Source: Biomphalaria glabrata
Taxonomy: Eukaryota > Mollusca > Gastropoda > Planorbidae
Reading direction: 5' to 3'
Length of the DNA: 64,000 nt
Assembly (NCBI RefSeq): GCF_947242115.1
Contig: NC_074723.1
Location: 31,628,043 to 31,692,042 of the forward strand
Positions within the stretch are counted from its first letter, which is position 1; the number at the start of each line of letters is the position of its first letter. Below are positions 1 to 11,944 of this stretch, piece by piece. The notes under the pieces are model-generated. The model ran no database searches. It had not been told where the DNA came from and saw nothing but the letters and a program-made list of their open reading frames with translations. A program made the translations under genes and the position numbers.

Positions 1-590
1 AAAAAAAAAAACAAGATATTGAGACATATTTCAGCAGTGTGACCCAGTTTCTAGCTTGACCCACATAGTAGAAAGTACAGGATTAAAAAAAACCAAACAC
101 CGCTTGCTTTAACTCTAACAAGACCGAACTGTTTAAAACAACAAAAACATGTAACCTTGGCAGCGGTGGCACAAGTTTGTCTAACTTGACCTCCTGGTAC
201 ACAAGAGTTAAGGATTAGCAGATGTTTGAGAGGTGTACCTGGGGGAGGGGAGTTCATGGGGGTACTTCCGTCTTTACAGTGACATTTATTCGATGTTTTA
301 GAACCCATGAAAAAAACAAACCCAAGAAGCTGTTTTACAGTGCCATGTTATTAGCTTGGTTATGGTGATTACTAAGAGCACGGGTCCCGAAAGTAGGGCA
401 CGAGGGCTAAACTCGGCCCACAGAGACTAATTAAATGGCACGAAATCTCCTATCCCCCTCTACAAATGATATACTTTTAACCAGTCCCTGATTAATTTTT
501 AAGTTATAATTTACTAATTCTAGTTAATAATAATAATGGTTAGAAAAAAACAAGAAAACAAGAGCGATAGAACAAAGTAATAATTTGAAG
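1..590. other. No gene recognised
   Basis: AT-rich sequence with A-runs and no convincing exon, SINE or terminal-repeat signature. The open frames here are short and low in complexity. Confidence 0.5.
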
Positions 591-591
591 A

Positions 592-1012
592 TTGCAAAGT
601 CTTCACCTTCACTTTTCCCTTCGTCTGTTGGACCGTTGGGGCACCACACAAGATCTGTTTACCCCCTTCTCCGTTACTCTGTCTTTTGGCTTGAATAGAA
701 TCTCTTTCATTGACAGGCCCGTCCATTCTTCTATGTTGTTTTCCCATGGCTTTCTTCGACTGCCTCTTCTTCTTTTTCCTGGTAATATTCACGAAGGAAG
801 GTTTTTGCTAGACCTGAGGACCTTGTGATATGGCCATAGAGTTTTCAGTTTACGTTTTTTGACAGTAGTTTAGGGTTTGATCGCTGTACAATCCCTGTTT
901 CTTATCTCTTGGTCTGTGATGCGGTCTTTGTCTGTGATACCTAGACTCTTTCTGTAGCATCTCAGTTCCATTGCGAAGTCCTGCGAATTAAAATGGACAT
1001 CTGAATATTACC
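592..1012 (-). mobile_element. LINE family A, 3' fragment
   Basis: This minus-strand stretch aligns by eye with the C-terminal end of the LINE at 17512-20775. It shares the terminal coding words (a proline-glycine-lysine-arginine stretch and the final glutamine-arginine-serine-asparagine region) and a short purine-rich tail near 595-610. It is 5' truncated, lacks the reverse-transcriptase core and is interrupted, so it is a dead copy. Confidence 0.75.
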
Positions 1013-1386
1013 TTTGACTTACAAGCTGTATTACAGAAGCGGTTGTATTTTCCTGCCGTAATGAAAGGTTTTAAACTATGCAGTAGCTTTACTTGGTGGG
1101 TGCGAGGGGTGGGGGACAGCGCAACACCCAATTTTCTTGCCTTTAAGTAAAAAATTACAAAACGTGTAGTATCGTCATTTAAGAGGAGCTGGGGTGCAGG
1201 CCGCGCATGGTGACAAACATAAATGAAACATTCAGGAATAAAAGACCATGTGATCTACAGGGAAGATAATGAAAGGTCATTTGTATCTTTTCAACTTTTT
1301 TTTCTTTTTTTTTTTTTTTCTTTTAAAGCCAACATTTGATTTTAAAGTATTGACGTATTGTCAGAAATTAACAAGCTTTTGAACAT

Positions 1387-1419
<33 letters not shown>

Positions 1420-1755
1420 TAGCTTTAATTGGGAACGGGTTATTGACGTTTGGGTTGACACCATTTGATAACCAAAGCAGGCGCCACAACTCTCGCGACG
1501 CCTCTGAGTACATGTGTTATATAAATACACATGTTTAAGGAGTCATATATGTTCATGACAATGCTAGCTTTAAACCAATGGTTTGTGAGACGAGAATGTG
1601 GGACAAGATGTAATTAGAGTTAGAAATGACACAGTTATGATAATAAATATATAAATTAACAGGAGCCTGCTTGTCTAGAAGTGTTGTCTCTATCTACGTA
1701 CATACCTATCTTTCTACGTATCTTTGTATCTATGTAAATAAATAAATAAATTATG
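1013..1755. other. Intergenic DNA with (AAT)n and poly-T
   Basis: No gene seen. There is a T-rich run near 1298-1324 and an (AAT)n microsatellite at about 1389-1417. The remainder is unassigned. Confidence 0.5.
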
Positions 1756-1757
1756 GC

Positions 1758-1933
1758 TTTTATATAGCACTACTTTCATACTAGCTTATGGCATGCTTAT
1801 GGCATGAGGGGGTATCTAGGAGTTGGTTTTCCGTAAACACAACTCTGCCCGAGTCGGGTGTCGAACCTAGAGCCCCCTTCAGGTAGCCTAACCAAGTTCA
1901 AGCGCACTTAGCCACTCGACCACGCTTCCCACT

Positions 1934-1935
<2 letters not shown>
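1758..1935 (-). repeat. tRNA-derived SINE, family 2
   Basis: Read on the minus strand, the right end carries a tRNA-like A box (GGTCGAGTGGCTAAGTGC) followed by a B-box-like GGTTCGACACC. The whole stretch matches 59735-59958 by eye. The (ATGT)n microsatellite begins directly at its tRNA-like end. Confidence 0.65.
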
Positions 1936-2140
<205 letters not shown>

Positions 2141-2399
2141 TGTCTATAACACTGCATGTCTATTGAGCTACATATAGCCTATGTTCCTGTACGTGTTCCT
2201 CTTTGTCTGGCTGTCTATTTTAGTCTACCCTATATAACTATTTTAAACAATTGCAATCGATATAAATATAGATCTTTATTATTGTATTTGATATTTCCAA
2301 AATAGTCAACGAACACAAAAATGTATTCCTCCTTTCAATATTAAATTAGAGTATTAACGTAAAAAGTTAATAAAAAGTTCTATTTCGTTCTTATATCAA

Positions 2400-2600
2400 C
2401 TCACTCTGTCTGTCTGTCTGTCTGGTAAAAGTTTGTACACGTCATTTCTCCCAATCTCGGATTAAGCTTACATTTTGTACAATTATTTCTTTTACTTGGC
2501 AACACAAGAACAAATAAAAAAAAAAATTTAACCAATTAGTTAATTAACTATTGGTAATTGATTATTTTGTTTGCTATCTCGAACAAGGGAAAGAAGTTGT
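2400..2600 (+). repeat. Dispersed repeat with (CTGT)n head
   Basis: A (CTGT)n run is followed by a core containing a TTTGTACAC word, CATTTCTCCCA, a CTCGGATTA word and an AATTAACTATTGGTAATT palindrome. Related copies lie at 21035-21170 on plus and at 28060-28145 and 46250-46545 on minus. Family unknown. Confidence 0.55.
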
Positions 2601-3035
2601 ACTTGACTGAAGTGGTGGTATAAACTGAATTAGTCCCCTTTATAGGTCGTCACTTTCAAGTAAGTTTGAAACGATATGTCGGCTTGAGGAGGCGTTAGCC
2701 ATCAGTTCGAATTCAGGTCATACCACCCCTCCTTTTTTTTAAATACATGCTTTTTAAACGCGATCACGGTAACATTCACCCATATATTCCTTTCATTCTG
2801 CCCCCCCCCCCCATTTTCCCAACTGGTTTAGATAAGGGATAGGATCATAGAGTATTCAGAAAGCCAAAAGCGTAAACAAAAACAATTGTTAGAAATATTT
2901 AATTTACAAATATCACGACACTACTCACCAAAATTAATTGATACAATTACTTTTTTTTAGCCTATAGGCTTCTTTTACAAAAGGTATTTTTTAAAATGTT
3001 TTTTTTTTTTTTTGTTTTAATGTATGTTTTGATAG
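2601..3035. other. No gene recognised
   Basis: AT-rich spacer with C-run and T-run homopolymers. The final part would be intron if the exon at 3036 is real. Confidence 0.4.
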
Positions 3036-3453
3036 CTCTAAAAGAAACCCAAATGAGACCCAAGAACCAGAATCGAAACATCCCAAGAAAAACATAAAGT
3101 CGGAACGACACAAGGAAAAGAAACGAAAAATGCGAATACAGAAAACATTAAAAACGCTACGAAATCAAACAGCTGAGGGCTCAGTGGTTAATGATGACAA
3201 CATAATGCCTTATTCATCAAAGGGGAAGAAGAGTGGCAGACGGCGCCAGCAGAAGAGCATTGCTGGAGATCAGAAACGGAAACCGAGAAGGAAAGCGAGA
3301 AAATCACAGAGAGTTACACAAGAATTGATGACGCCATCAGAGGTATCAATCCCCAGCTTGACAAAGGAACCTAAGACCACAAACAGAGAGATAATGGCTG
3401 AACTCGTAACTACGACGGAGTTGTGGGGCAGCGGAGTGGCGGAGGGCGTCAAG
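3036..3453 (+). CDS. Basic upstream exon, putative N-terminus
   Basis: The frame is open from a TTTTGATAG acceptor after a T-rich tract to a strong AAG/GTAAGG donor. The first in-frame Met is at 3130; a later one begins MAELVTTTELWG. The peptide is Lys/Arg-rich, probably disordered, with possible nuclear-localisation-like clusters, and resembles no domain I know. It ends in phase 0, exactly what the next GLTP exon needs. This could be a real extension, an alternative first exon, or coincidence. Confidence 0.5.
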
Positions 3454-6400
3454 GTAAGGGTCAATCCTAGTAAAAGGAATAGACGAGATGATTTAAGTGA
3501 TGTGCCGAGAAATGTTCTTTAAAAAAAAAAGAAGATACACTTCGATACCCACAAAAATAGTGAAAGAAGGATGATGAAAAAGAAAGACAAAGAGAGGGTA
3601 AGGAGATAACAGATAGATAAAGACAGAAAAAGTAGAGACAAAGAAGGAAAGGGGGGTGGTGGTGGTAAAGAGATAGAAAAAGAGAGGTAGAGAAAAGATC
3701 TAAATGTACTTCACTTGTTATCCCGTAAGAACTTATGAATAGCAGTGTGAATAATTAATCAAATTATATTTAAAGAAAATGTAAGAAACCTTTCTTCTAG
3801 TCCTACCTATTAGTTTGATCAGTTAGCTGTACATACAATTAAGTTTACATTTCCTTATGCTGAGTCCACTTTTGTCGTTATTTAGGCAAGTGATGACAAG
3901 TTCAATGTCCCTAGACTGACCAACCTTTTCAGACAGTGTTTGAAACTCTCTACAGACAACCCAAACGACTACACCATCTGGATGGACCAGTACCTAGCTG
4001 CCTATAATGAATTACTCCGGTAGGCGGTTATGTCTTTTATATTATAATCCATATAAAATGTACATATTGTGTTCGAGACGAAGCTGCACTGTTGTATGTT
4101 CAAGAAAGGAAAGTGAGCCCTGAACAGTTTATTTTGAACAAAGTCGGTAATTTTTAGCAAAATATTCAAACATATACAACCTTAATTATTACTAATATTT
4201 TTAAAGGGAAATATGGGGGCTGTTTGTTTATGTAGGCTGGTGGTTCCCTAATGTGAGATAGTGGCTAGGGTAACCCAACTACTAGGAGGGGAGACCCGGT
4301 CATTGAATTGATAATAGTAATATTAGCTTGGTGTTTTCTTGCGTTTTCCTAATCACTACACAGCAACACATTGAAGAAACTCATTATTATAGCAACTAAC
4401 TTTAGTATCAAACTACGATCTTTTATCATTGTTGAGAGTGTTACTGGCTTTAAATTCAATGCGAGTACTTGATGTTTTAAGTGATACTCGTGTGACGATG
4501 CAATTAGCCAGAACACACAACTGAATAATATAACACAACCTCGATAAATAAAAACACATTTTTTTTTCACAAGAAGTGCAAAGTCCAGTGTCGTTAGATT
4601 TAGAAATCGCGTCATATCCTAAGCACTTCTGAAGTGGGTTATTTCCGTTCTATGTTTTTAATGTGCAGTTGCGTTACTAAGAAAATCCCCGATTAGTCCC
4701 AGCTTATACGCGTCTAACTATTGAGTCATTACATAATAGATGAGTGATGCCCAAAATACGGCCCGCGGGCCAGATGCGGCCCGCGACGTGTTTCTATCCG
4801 GCCCACCATGATAATAATGATAATATGATAATGATAATAATCTTAAATATTTTATTTGTAAAGAAAGTGTGGCTGTTTAAAAAAAGTAAACCTATAAACG
4901 GTAATATAAACAAATATGACGCCATTCTTGCTTTGAGCCGCGAATAAAAGATTGTTAAACTACGCCTAGAAATTGTAGGATCGATGGGAATATTTACCAA
5001 AAAGAGTCAAGAAAATAAGACGGTGGAAAACAGCTACAATGATAATTGATAGTCACATTGTGAGTATAGACGTGAAGCCATTTTCCGACACGTACAAAAC
5101 AAAGATCAACTTCCAATATCCATTAAAGAGACCCAATAAAATTGTTTCAGGTCAATTTCATTTCGTTTTTTTTTTTTTGTCTTTTTTGGCCCGCGACACG
5201 AGTGTCGGAAACGAAAATGGCCCGCCGGTCGAATTAGGTTGGGCATCACTGAATTATAGATAGTAAAGTTTATTAAACAAGGTGGCGCTGTAATGCTACG
5301 AATAGCTCGTGACTGGTCCCCCCTTACTTGTCACTATAAGGTCAGATAGTACACAGATATCTTTACACTGTTACAACTCTGTTCTTCAAAACACAGAAAA
5401 ACAAAACTATCAAACTTGTAAGAGTTAAATGTTAAACCAACGTATGAACTGTATTTTATATGTAAGTTTTACAGTTTTCAAAATCATAGAAATCAATCTT
5501 ACATCTTTAAATACATAATTTTTTTGGGGGACATTATAGATTCTACAAACAAATTTACTAAAATTTCTTAAAATAATGATAATGGCTTCGATTCCAAAGA
5601 TTAAGGATGAGTGCATTGTTTCACATGGCTACGCTAACCCAGTTGCGATCTGGATATTTTTTCACATCTGATGCAGAAAAAGCCATTCTCCTGGGGGAGG
5701 GGGAGGGAGGATTTTTGCTTGCGTCTTCTGCGCCTGTCTTTTACAAGGGCTTCCTCTGGACCTCAAATGTGTGTCCCCGCGGCCTTCGTGAGAGCTCTCC
5801 AATTGTCTCTCCCAGAGGCCATCTGCTGTCAGCTACGTTCCTCTAAGCCAGTGCAATGAGTGCGAAATGACAAATGAGCTGATCTTCATGGCGCTTAAGT
5901 GGGGCACCTCTGTTACGCCGTCCTCCTTGAAGCTCGCGAAAAAAGATCGCTTTTGGCATGCGGTTGCCCCCCCCCCCATCGTAACTGTCGAACAGTAAGT
6001 AGTTCTTCTGTTCTGTCCACACCGGTCTCATTCTACTTCGAACTAAAAATGAAAGAAACGTTTATGTAAAATGTGTATTATTATGAAATATACAGTTTGC
6101 GCATGCCTAAGCTATGTAATTCGTAAAATGAAATGAAATTTAATTTTAAAACTTTGGTTGAAATGCATAAAAAATTAACAACTTTTGTGTTTCAATTGCA
6201 CACTAATTTCAGTTTTAAAATGTCAAATCAAAAGTGTGTTGACGTTTTGTTTCGATATTTTTATTTGCAGCATTTTTTACTTCTTCGGCCCAATTTTTAA
6301 ATTCGCTGCAGACGATGTCAGAGAAAAAATAGACTTACTGCGAAGCCTTCGCCAGAGTGGAGACCTCCTCAAGAACGACAACTACACAAGCATACAGAGT

Positions 6401-6778
6401 ATGTTTGAATACGAGTTCTCTCCTTCGGGAAACGCCAGCAAACAAGAAGGCGTCCGCGAGAACAAGTACCTTCTTCGCGCCTTGAAGTTTATCGGGCTGC
6501 TTATCAAGCATTTCCGGAATAAGGACACCAGCCGAGGCATGAGCTCCAAGGCGAAGGAGGCTTACGACGAATCTCTAGCCCAGTATCACGAGTGGTATGT
6601 CCGCGCCGCTGTAAATTTGGCCCTTCTGGCTTTCCCGTCCCGGGAAAGCGCTCTCGCATTGATGGACGTTCCCGACACGGAGGTGGGTGCGCGACAGATG
6701 GACGACCTGTACCTGGCGGTGACCGCCGTCTATAATGAGATGCTGAAGGTGTATCTGAAATACTCAGCAGCCACCTAG
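3130..6778 (+). CDS. CPTP: Glycolipid-transfer-domain protein, CPTP-like
   Basis: Predicted to move ceramide-1-phosphate or a related sphingolipid between membranes in the cytosol. Exons that join in phase are (3036 or 3130)-3453, 3886-4019 and 6271-6778, the last ending in TAG. The two downstream exons give 213 residues, close to the roughly 214 of human CPTP, and align along its length: DKFNVPRLTNLFRQCL, then FFGPIFKFAADDVREK with the headgroup-binding Asp and Lys, then a conserved Arg-Ala-Leu, then YHEWYVRAAVNLAL with the conserved His. Donor and acceptor signals are standard, and the junctions fall in phase 0 and phase 2. The first exon adds about 108 very basic residues unlike known CPTP. 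It has a good donor and the right phase, but the true start could lie in another exon. A polyadenylation signal follows. GLTP itself is the alternative name; the CPTP match is better. Confidence 0.85.
4020..4741. other. Intron 2 of the CPTP-like gene, first part
   Basis: AT-rich intron sequence with no recognised element before the hAT-like insertion. Confidence 0.5.
4742..5251 (+). mobile_element. hAT-like non-autonomous transposon, 510 bp
   Basis: The ends are imperfect inverted repeats: AGTGATGCCCAA on the left and CAGTGATGCCCAA read inward from the right, both followed by blocks of GGCCCGCGGGCC type. Internal sequence matches the 11.0-11.4 kb part of the 3.6 kb element in inverse orientation. 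It codes for no transposase. The flanking 8-9 bp are similar (ATAATAGAT and ATTATAGAT) but offset by one base, so the target duplication is uncertain. It lies in an intron of the CPTP-like gene. Confidence 0.75.
5585..6040 (-). mobile_element. LINE family C, C-terminal fragment
   Basis: The minus strand encodes pieces typical of LINE ORF2 C-termini: a RMPKAIFFRELQGGRRNRG stretch, then a Cys-X2-Cys ... His-X4-Cys finger (CIRCEK followed by RSHVKQC). At least one in-frame stop breaks it. Similar tails occur at 26730-27140, 28150-28720 and 29505-29820. It lies in the last intron of the CPTP-like gene. Confidence 0.7.
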
Positions 6779-7188
6779 TGGTGACGACAACGTCAACGTT
6801 TCACGTACACACTCGGTGATCTGTAATGTAACACTTAAGTCTTAACTGCGGTGTCATTATCAAATATCGGATTACCTGTATAGCAAGAGCACTCAGCACC
6901 TGACCTATATAGGTTTGAGGAATTGTTGTCAAAAAGAGGCAGAAAGTTTGCAAAGTTTTTCGCAGCAGAAATGTACTTTGATGCAATAATATAAAGACAT
7001 TTTTGTCGTTTGAAAGTAAAAAGATTCATTATGTACATTTTAATATATAATAATTATTATGTAATCATGTATAAATATATTCGCAATTTTTATGTTCCTC
7101 CACAATAGTTTCGCATTTATTATAATCGAAGATTTTCATACATGTAAATCCATAAATAGCAAGGTGTTTTTGTATATCTGATGTACCG

Positions 7189-7194
7189 AATAAA
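7189..7194 (+). promoter_or_regulatory. Polyadenylation signal AATAAA
   Basis: A canonical hexamer lies about 410 bp after the stop codon of the CPTP-like gene, at a plausible distance for its 3' UTR. Confidence 0.55.
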
Positions 7195-7450
7195 GAAAGT
7201 GTTGATAAACTTTGCTTTTTAAAAGTGTAATTAGAATTTTTGTGCACTTTTTAGCTATACATAATCATTTTTTCTGATCACTTCCGCTCGTGGATCTTTT
7301 TTTTTTTTTTATATATATAATTTTGTTGGCAAGCTTAACGCTCAGTTTAGCGCCCTAAACATTGTTTAGTTTACTTGAAAATCTCCAATAATGGCTGCAC
7401 ACACACACACAGAAAACATTTTCTTTCTGAATGGCTTACAAAGAAAAGGG

Positions 7451-7681
7451 GAGGGGCGGTGGTCGAGGGGCTAAGAGCTTCGCTTCCAAACCTAGAGGTT
7501 CTGGTTTCGAATCTCGGTGAAGGCTGGGAATTTAAATTTCTGCATTTTTTTGGGCGCCCCTAAGTCCATCCAACTCTAATGGGTACCTAACTTTAATTGT
7601 GCTGGTCACTGCTCGTTAGCCGTTGGCCTCAACATCATCTGCGCTCTAGATCGCAAGAGGAACCGTGTAGAGAGGGAAGGT
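7451..7681 (+). repeat. tRNA-derived SINE, family 1
   Basis: A diverged copy: tRNA-like head with a GGTTTCGAATC B-box variant, then the family's body with GGGCGCC, CCATCCAACTCTAATGGGTACC and the AGATCGCAAG tail word. Confidence 0.75.
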
Positions 7682-8784
7682 GGAGATAATTTTAAAAAAA
7701 GTTTGATAGTTTTTTAAAAGTTAGGCCCACACTTTGACCATATGCTAAATGTAGTTTTATAAGCTTATCCCATTCAAAATGGTTGTTCTTAACAAACACA
7801 TCTGTTTATGCCAGGCCGTTAGAGGAAGATCTTGATTTCTATTCGTGGTTTGGGCTGTGAGTCGCTTGCTCTAAAGACCACTTTATTTTTTATTATCCCG
7901 CTTTATTTAGATAATGTGGCATCGAAGCTTCTTTCTTAAAAACACAGGCCTCGTTAGACTCAATTTTCAATGCCATTATTTTTCTTTCTACACTTCATAC
8001 TGTTAGCTTGCATTCTCTTCATATGGGAAAAACTTGCCAGGTAGGTATTTGGAAAAAAAAAAACGATTTCTCTAGAATCTTGACAGTTTATGTATGTCTT
8101 TGGGGAAAAAAAATCCTAGCTAATTGACCATGCAGTGAAAACTCTGGTTTGACCGTTCTTGTTGACGGTCGTTGACTTGTAGCAACAAACTGCTGGTAGA
8201 CAAACTGCATTAGGCGTATTATTGCTTAATTCGTAAAACTTGTAAAAAGTTACATAACTTCTTTGTGAACAATGCTAAATAGAACTTGTATTACAACATA
8301 TACAAAACGAAGTGGAGATAAAAGGAAACAATGAAATGAAATGAGATGAAATAGTTGAGTAATAGTTTAATAGTTTAGTAATAAACTAAATGGTATACCA
8401 AACAAAATCTAACGCACTACAATAACACGATCTTTCAGTCTCACGTTCTGGAGTCGTCTGTCCTAACTAGGACAGCTGACGATATTGCCACCTATCTTGC
8501 ATCATTCACAAACAATCGCTAACCTCTTCCCACCGTCACCATAGAAACACACACAGACACACACTTACCATAATACTATGACAATTTTTCTAATTATAAT
8601 CATCTTAAAATTAAATTTGGCTTAGGTTTCAAATACAAATACGGCTTCTTTGGAAATAATCACCCTCGACTCTATGTTTGTGTGTGTGTGTGTATTCAGT
8701 AAAGAGTCGAAGAAATAGATAGACGTCAATAAACTTTTTGCGCAGAGTGTGAAGACGTTAAGCTTCAGTCTACATTGTCCTTTT
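7682..8784. other. Intergenic, no gene seen
   Basis: No exon or repeat family was recognised. Short CA/CACA runs occur near 8550-8565 and 8680-8692. Confidence 0.5.
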
Positions 8785-9036
8785 AAAATCTTCACCTATC
8801 CCTTAGTCTGTTGGACCGTTGGGGCACCATGCAAGATTCGTCGACCGTCTTTCTCCATTCCTCTCTGTCTTTTGCCTTAGTTAGAGCCTCTTTCAATGGC
8901 AGGCCCGTCCATTCTTTTATGTTGTCCTCGCATCGTTTTCTCTGTCTGCCTCTTCTTCTTTTTCCTGGAACTGTTTCCTGAAGGAAGGTCTTTGAGAGCC
9001 CCGAAGATCTTGTATTATGGCCATAGATTTTAAAAT
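8785..9036 (-). mobile_element. LINE family A, 3' fragment
   Basis: On the minus strand an 85-residue frame encodes the end of the LINE family A polyprotein (TVPGKRRRGRQRK, EWTGLPLKEALTKAKDREEW, then the terminal SNRLRDR and a stop). This is the best-preserved copy of the C-terminus in the window. It is only about 250 bp long and so strongly 5' truncated. Confidence 0.85.
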
Positions 9037-9217
9037 CATTAGCCGTACTGTAAATGAAACAACTTAATTGTTTAAAGCGCACAGGAAAGATTTCTTAACA
9101 AAAAAATAGAGCATTTCAAGTAATAAATAGAATGAGATACGATAGGCCACCATCAGTATGATGAATTACGAATTGATTAAAAAAAACTTTTTATATTATA
9201 GTTTTTACTTGTTTATG

Positions 9218-9466
9218 AGGCGCGGCGGCTGAGTGGTAAAGCTATTGGATTCCTAACCGGGGGTCCCGGGTTCGAATCGTGGTGAAGAATGGGATTTTTA
9301 ATTTCGCATTTTTAGGGCGCCTCATACCCAGCTCAATGGGTACCTGACATTAGTTGGGGAAAAGTAAAGGCGGTTTGTCGTTGTTTAATTAAACCGTGGG
9401 CCACAGAAACAGGTGACCTTTAGGCCTACATCATTACCCTATAGATCGCAATGTCTAAAAGAGTTT
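9218..9466 (+). repeat. tRNA-derived SINE, family 1
   Basis: A good copy of the head: GGCGGCTGAGTGGTAAAGC (A box) and CCCGGGTTCGAATC (B box), followed by the family body with GTACCTGACATTAGTTGGGG and CCGTGGGCCACAGAAAC. Confidence 0.9.
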
Positions 9467-9787
9467 TATTATTTAGCCTCAAAACGTCTTTTCACACGAT
9501 TCCTTTTTTTACTTTTTCAGTTGTTTTTTTTTTTACAGAGATTTATTTACTTCATAGCATTAATAAAATGTTAGATGTCGGTTCATAGTTCATACCCACG
9601 ACAATGGTAATATGTCTCTTCTATTGAGTATATATCTTGAATGCTCGGAAATATTCCAATCGTTCAATACTTCTCTAAGGGAAGTAAGCATCGAATGTAA
9701 TTGGAACCCAGATCGTATACGGCTTGTCACTACGAGTGTCCTCCCTTACCTGTTGAGACTTGGTGATTCCCAGTAACATGATTCCAA
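9467..9787. other. No gene recognised
   Basis: Unassigned intergenic sequence between a SINE and the hAT-like MITE. Confidence 0.5.
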
Positions 9788-10214
9788 CAGGGCCGGCCTT
9801 AGGCTAAGGCAAACTATGCTGCCTACTAGGGCCTCAAATTGACGGGGGAGGAGCTCAGAACTCAAAACATTTTTTAAGGGAAAAAAATTGCAAAATATGG
9901 ATCAAATCTCAAACCAGAACTCTATGGCTCTATGTTTACTAGCCTAGATCTAAGTCTGTACTATGATTCAAGGTGTATAGACGAATGTTTAGATCTACTT
10001 GTAAGACTACATACAAGACCAATGTTTCTTCCTTTTGGTTAAAATGTTGAAACGTTATTTCAAACCTGCTACTCATAAAACGTCCCATGAAGCACATATT
10101 ATTTCTTGATTTAGTGGAAGGTTTTTTTTTAACTCATTGCGTATTTTTCTATCTCTATTTTTTGTATCTCTATTACACTTCGCATAGACCCTCCAATTAC
10201 CTAATGCCGGCCTT
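9788..10214 (+). mobile_element. hAT-like MITE, about 427 bp
   Basis: The left end CAGGGCCGGCCTTAGG and the inverse of the right end (AAGGCCGGCATTAGG) form an imperfect terminal inverted repeat. Flanking 8-mers GATTCCAA and GATTCCAT differ at one base, as expected for a hAT target duplication. No coding capacity. Confidence 0.7.
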
Positions 10215-10269
10215 GATTCCATATGCATGTGCTTCAACCACCGGTAGAAATAGAAATTATCAGAAGCGT

Positions 10270-10333
10270 CAGGGCGTCACTATAGTCGGTGCCACCCGGT
10301 GCGGTCCGCACCCAACTAGTGACGCCACTGGAA
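10270..10333. repeat. Short fold-back, collapsed transposon ends
   Basis: About 64 bp consist of GGCGTCACTATAGTCGGTG facing CACCCAACTAGTGACGCC, almost nothing but two inverted arms around a GC-rich centre. It looks like a terminal-repeat element that has lost its interior. Confidence 0.45.
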
Positions 10334-10607
10334 ACTATTCAGAGATATCTTCTCTTGTAATTTCAGCTAATTAGTTTTAGTTACTGTCAAGAAATGTACA
10401 CCTAATTTCCGATGCTATCATCGTCTTGTAATTTAGTGTATAAATAAAAATTCATTCTTTATATAGGTGTTGATTGTGTTTCAGCCTAATAATAATGTGT
10501 AGTAGCAATACAAGTATATTACAAACTGAATAATTAGGGCCGCATCCAGACCTTTAACGAGTATTAATGACATAGGACATCTCACAAGATGAAATGATGT
10601 TTCCCAC

Positions 10608-10680
10608 TTAGATAGATAGATAGACAGATTGACGGACGAACGGACAGACAAACAGACAGAAAGATAGATAGAGAGAGAAC
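10608..10680. repeat. (GATA)n/(GACA)n microsatellite
   Basis: Degenerate GATA, GACG and GACA tetranucleotides end in GAGAGA. Open frames across it are repeat artefacts. Confidence 0.85.
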
Positions 10681-10724
10681 ACACTAATTTCTATCTCTAG
10701 ATGAATGAGTAAAGTTACAGAAAA

Positions 10725-11001
10725 CTGATGAGTATCTGATACAAGGAAAAGAAAACAAATGCGTTTGTACAAGTCAACACTTTGGCTGACGAAAAGGAAG
10801 AACTCCACACTACTGTGAAGAGACCAAAGCTGAGCTGTTTCGGTCATATTGCAAGATATAACTCACTATCGAAAGTCATCCTTCAAGGCATTGTGTAGGG
10901 AGCACAAGGGATCGTCCAATGGGCAATGTTAAAGAACGGATCGGCCTCTCTCTTGATATCCTGCTTAGAACAGCTGCTGACTGGAGCAAGTGGAGGGATT
11001 A
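10725..11001 (+). mobile_element. RTE-like LINE, C-terminal fragment
   Basis: The plus strand translates to a CFGHIARYNSLSKVILQGIV stretch, then DWSKWRD, the pattern seen at the C-terminus of RTE-type ORF2. An in-frame stop is visible. The fragment is split by the hAT-like element and resumes after 14605. A related fragment lies at 39140-39300. Confidence 0.65.
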
Positions 11002-11811
11002 GGTTACGCCAGTGGTGCCCAACCTAATTCGACCGGCGGGTCATTTTCGTTTCCGACACGTGTCGCGGGCCACAAGACCGAAAAGGTAAAAAAAAAACGA
11101 AATGAAATTTATCTGAAACAATTTTATTAGAAACCTGTGGCTCTCTTAATGGGATATTTGAAGTTGATCTTAGTTTTTACGCGTCGGAAAATGGCTTCAC
11201 GTCCCTACTTAGAATGTGAATATCAATTATCATTATAGCTATTTTACCACCGACTTATTTTCTTGTCTCTTTTTGGTAAATATTCCCATCGATCCTCCAA
11301 TCACTAGACGTAGTTTAATCATCTTTTATTCGAGGCTCAAAGCAAGAATGGCGTCATATTTGTTTTATAATGTGGTTTACATGTTGCTGTTTTTTTAAAC
11401 AGCCACACTTTCTTTACAAATCAAATATTTTGGATTATCATCATGTTCCACAAAATAAAAAAAAAGGAAAGATAGTTCACTTTTCCTGTTAGATTCAACA
11501 GTCCACTTGTAGTTTCTTCGGCTCTTCCATTTCATGAACGTAGACATGTTACAAGTCATGGTACCAATCCATCAGAGAAAAAATGTGGGCCTAACGAAGG
11601 TAAAGATAACATTTTTCAATCTTTTTTTTTTTTTTTTGGTGGTAGGGATTTTCTACACTTTGTGCCGACGGATCGGAGCGGCGCCTTCAAAATACAAAGC
11701 CTTAGCTCTGACCACTAGCGGATCCAGAACTTTGGAGTGGGGGGGGGGGGGCGATTTTTTTCCAAACCCTAACCCCCAGTAAACCCTAACCCTATGCATA
11801 AACGTGCGTAC

Positions 11812-11814
11812 AGC

Positions 11815-11893
<79 letters not shown>
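11812..11893. repeat. (AC)n(AT)n microsatellite
   Basis: A run of CA dinucleotides passes directly into about 52 bp of pure AT. Confidence 0.95.
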
Positions 11894-11894
<1 letters not shown>

Positions 11895-11944
11895 TTTCTC
11901 AACCTTCGGCGACAACCAAAAATAACTGGAGCAGAGCTATAAGG

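Noticed and set aside
4734-5261. Clean 8-bp target duplication for the 510-bp hAT-like element
   Set aside because: The similar flanks are offset by one base and differ internally, so it cannot be claimed.
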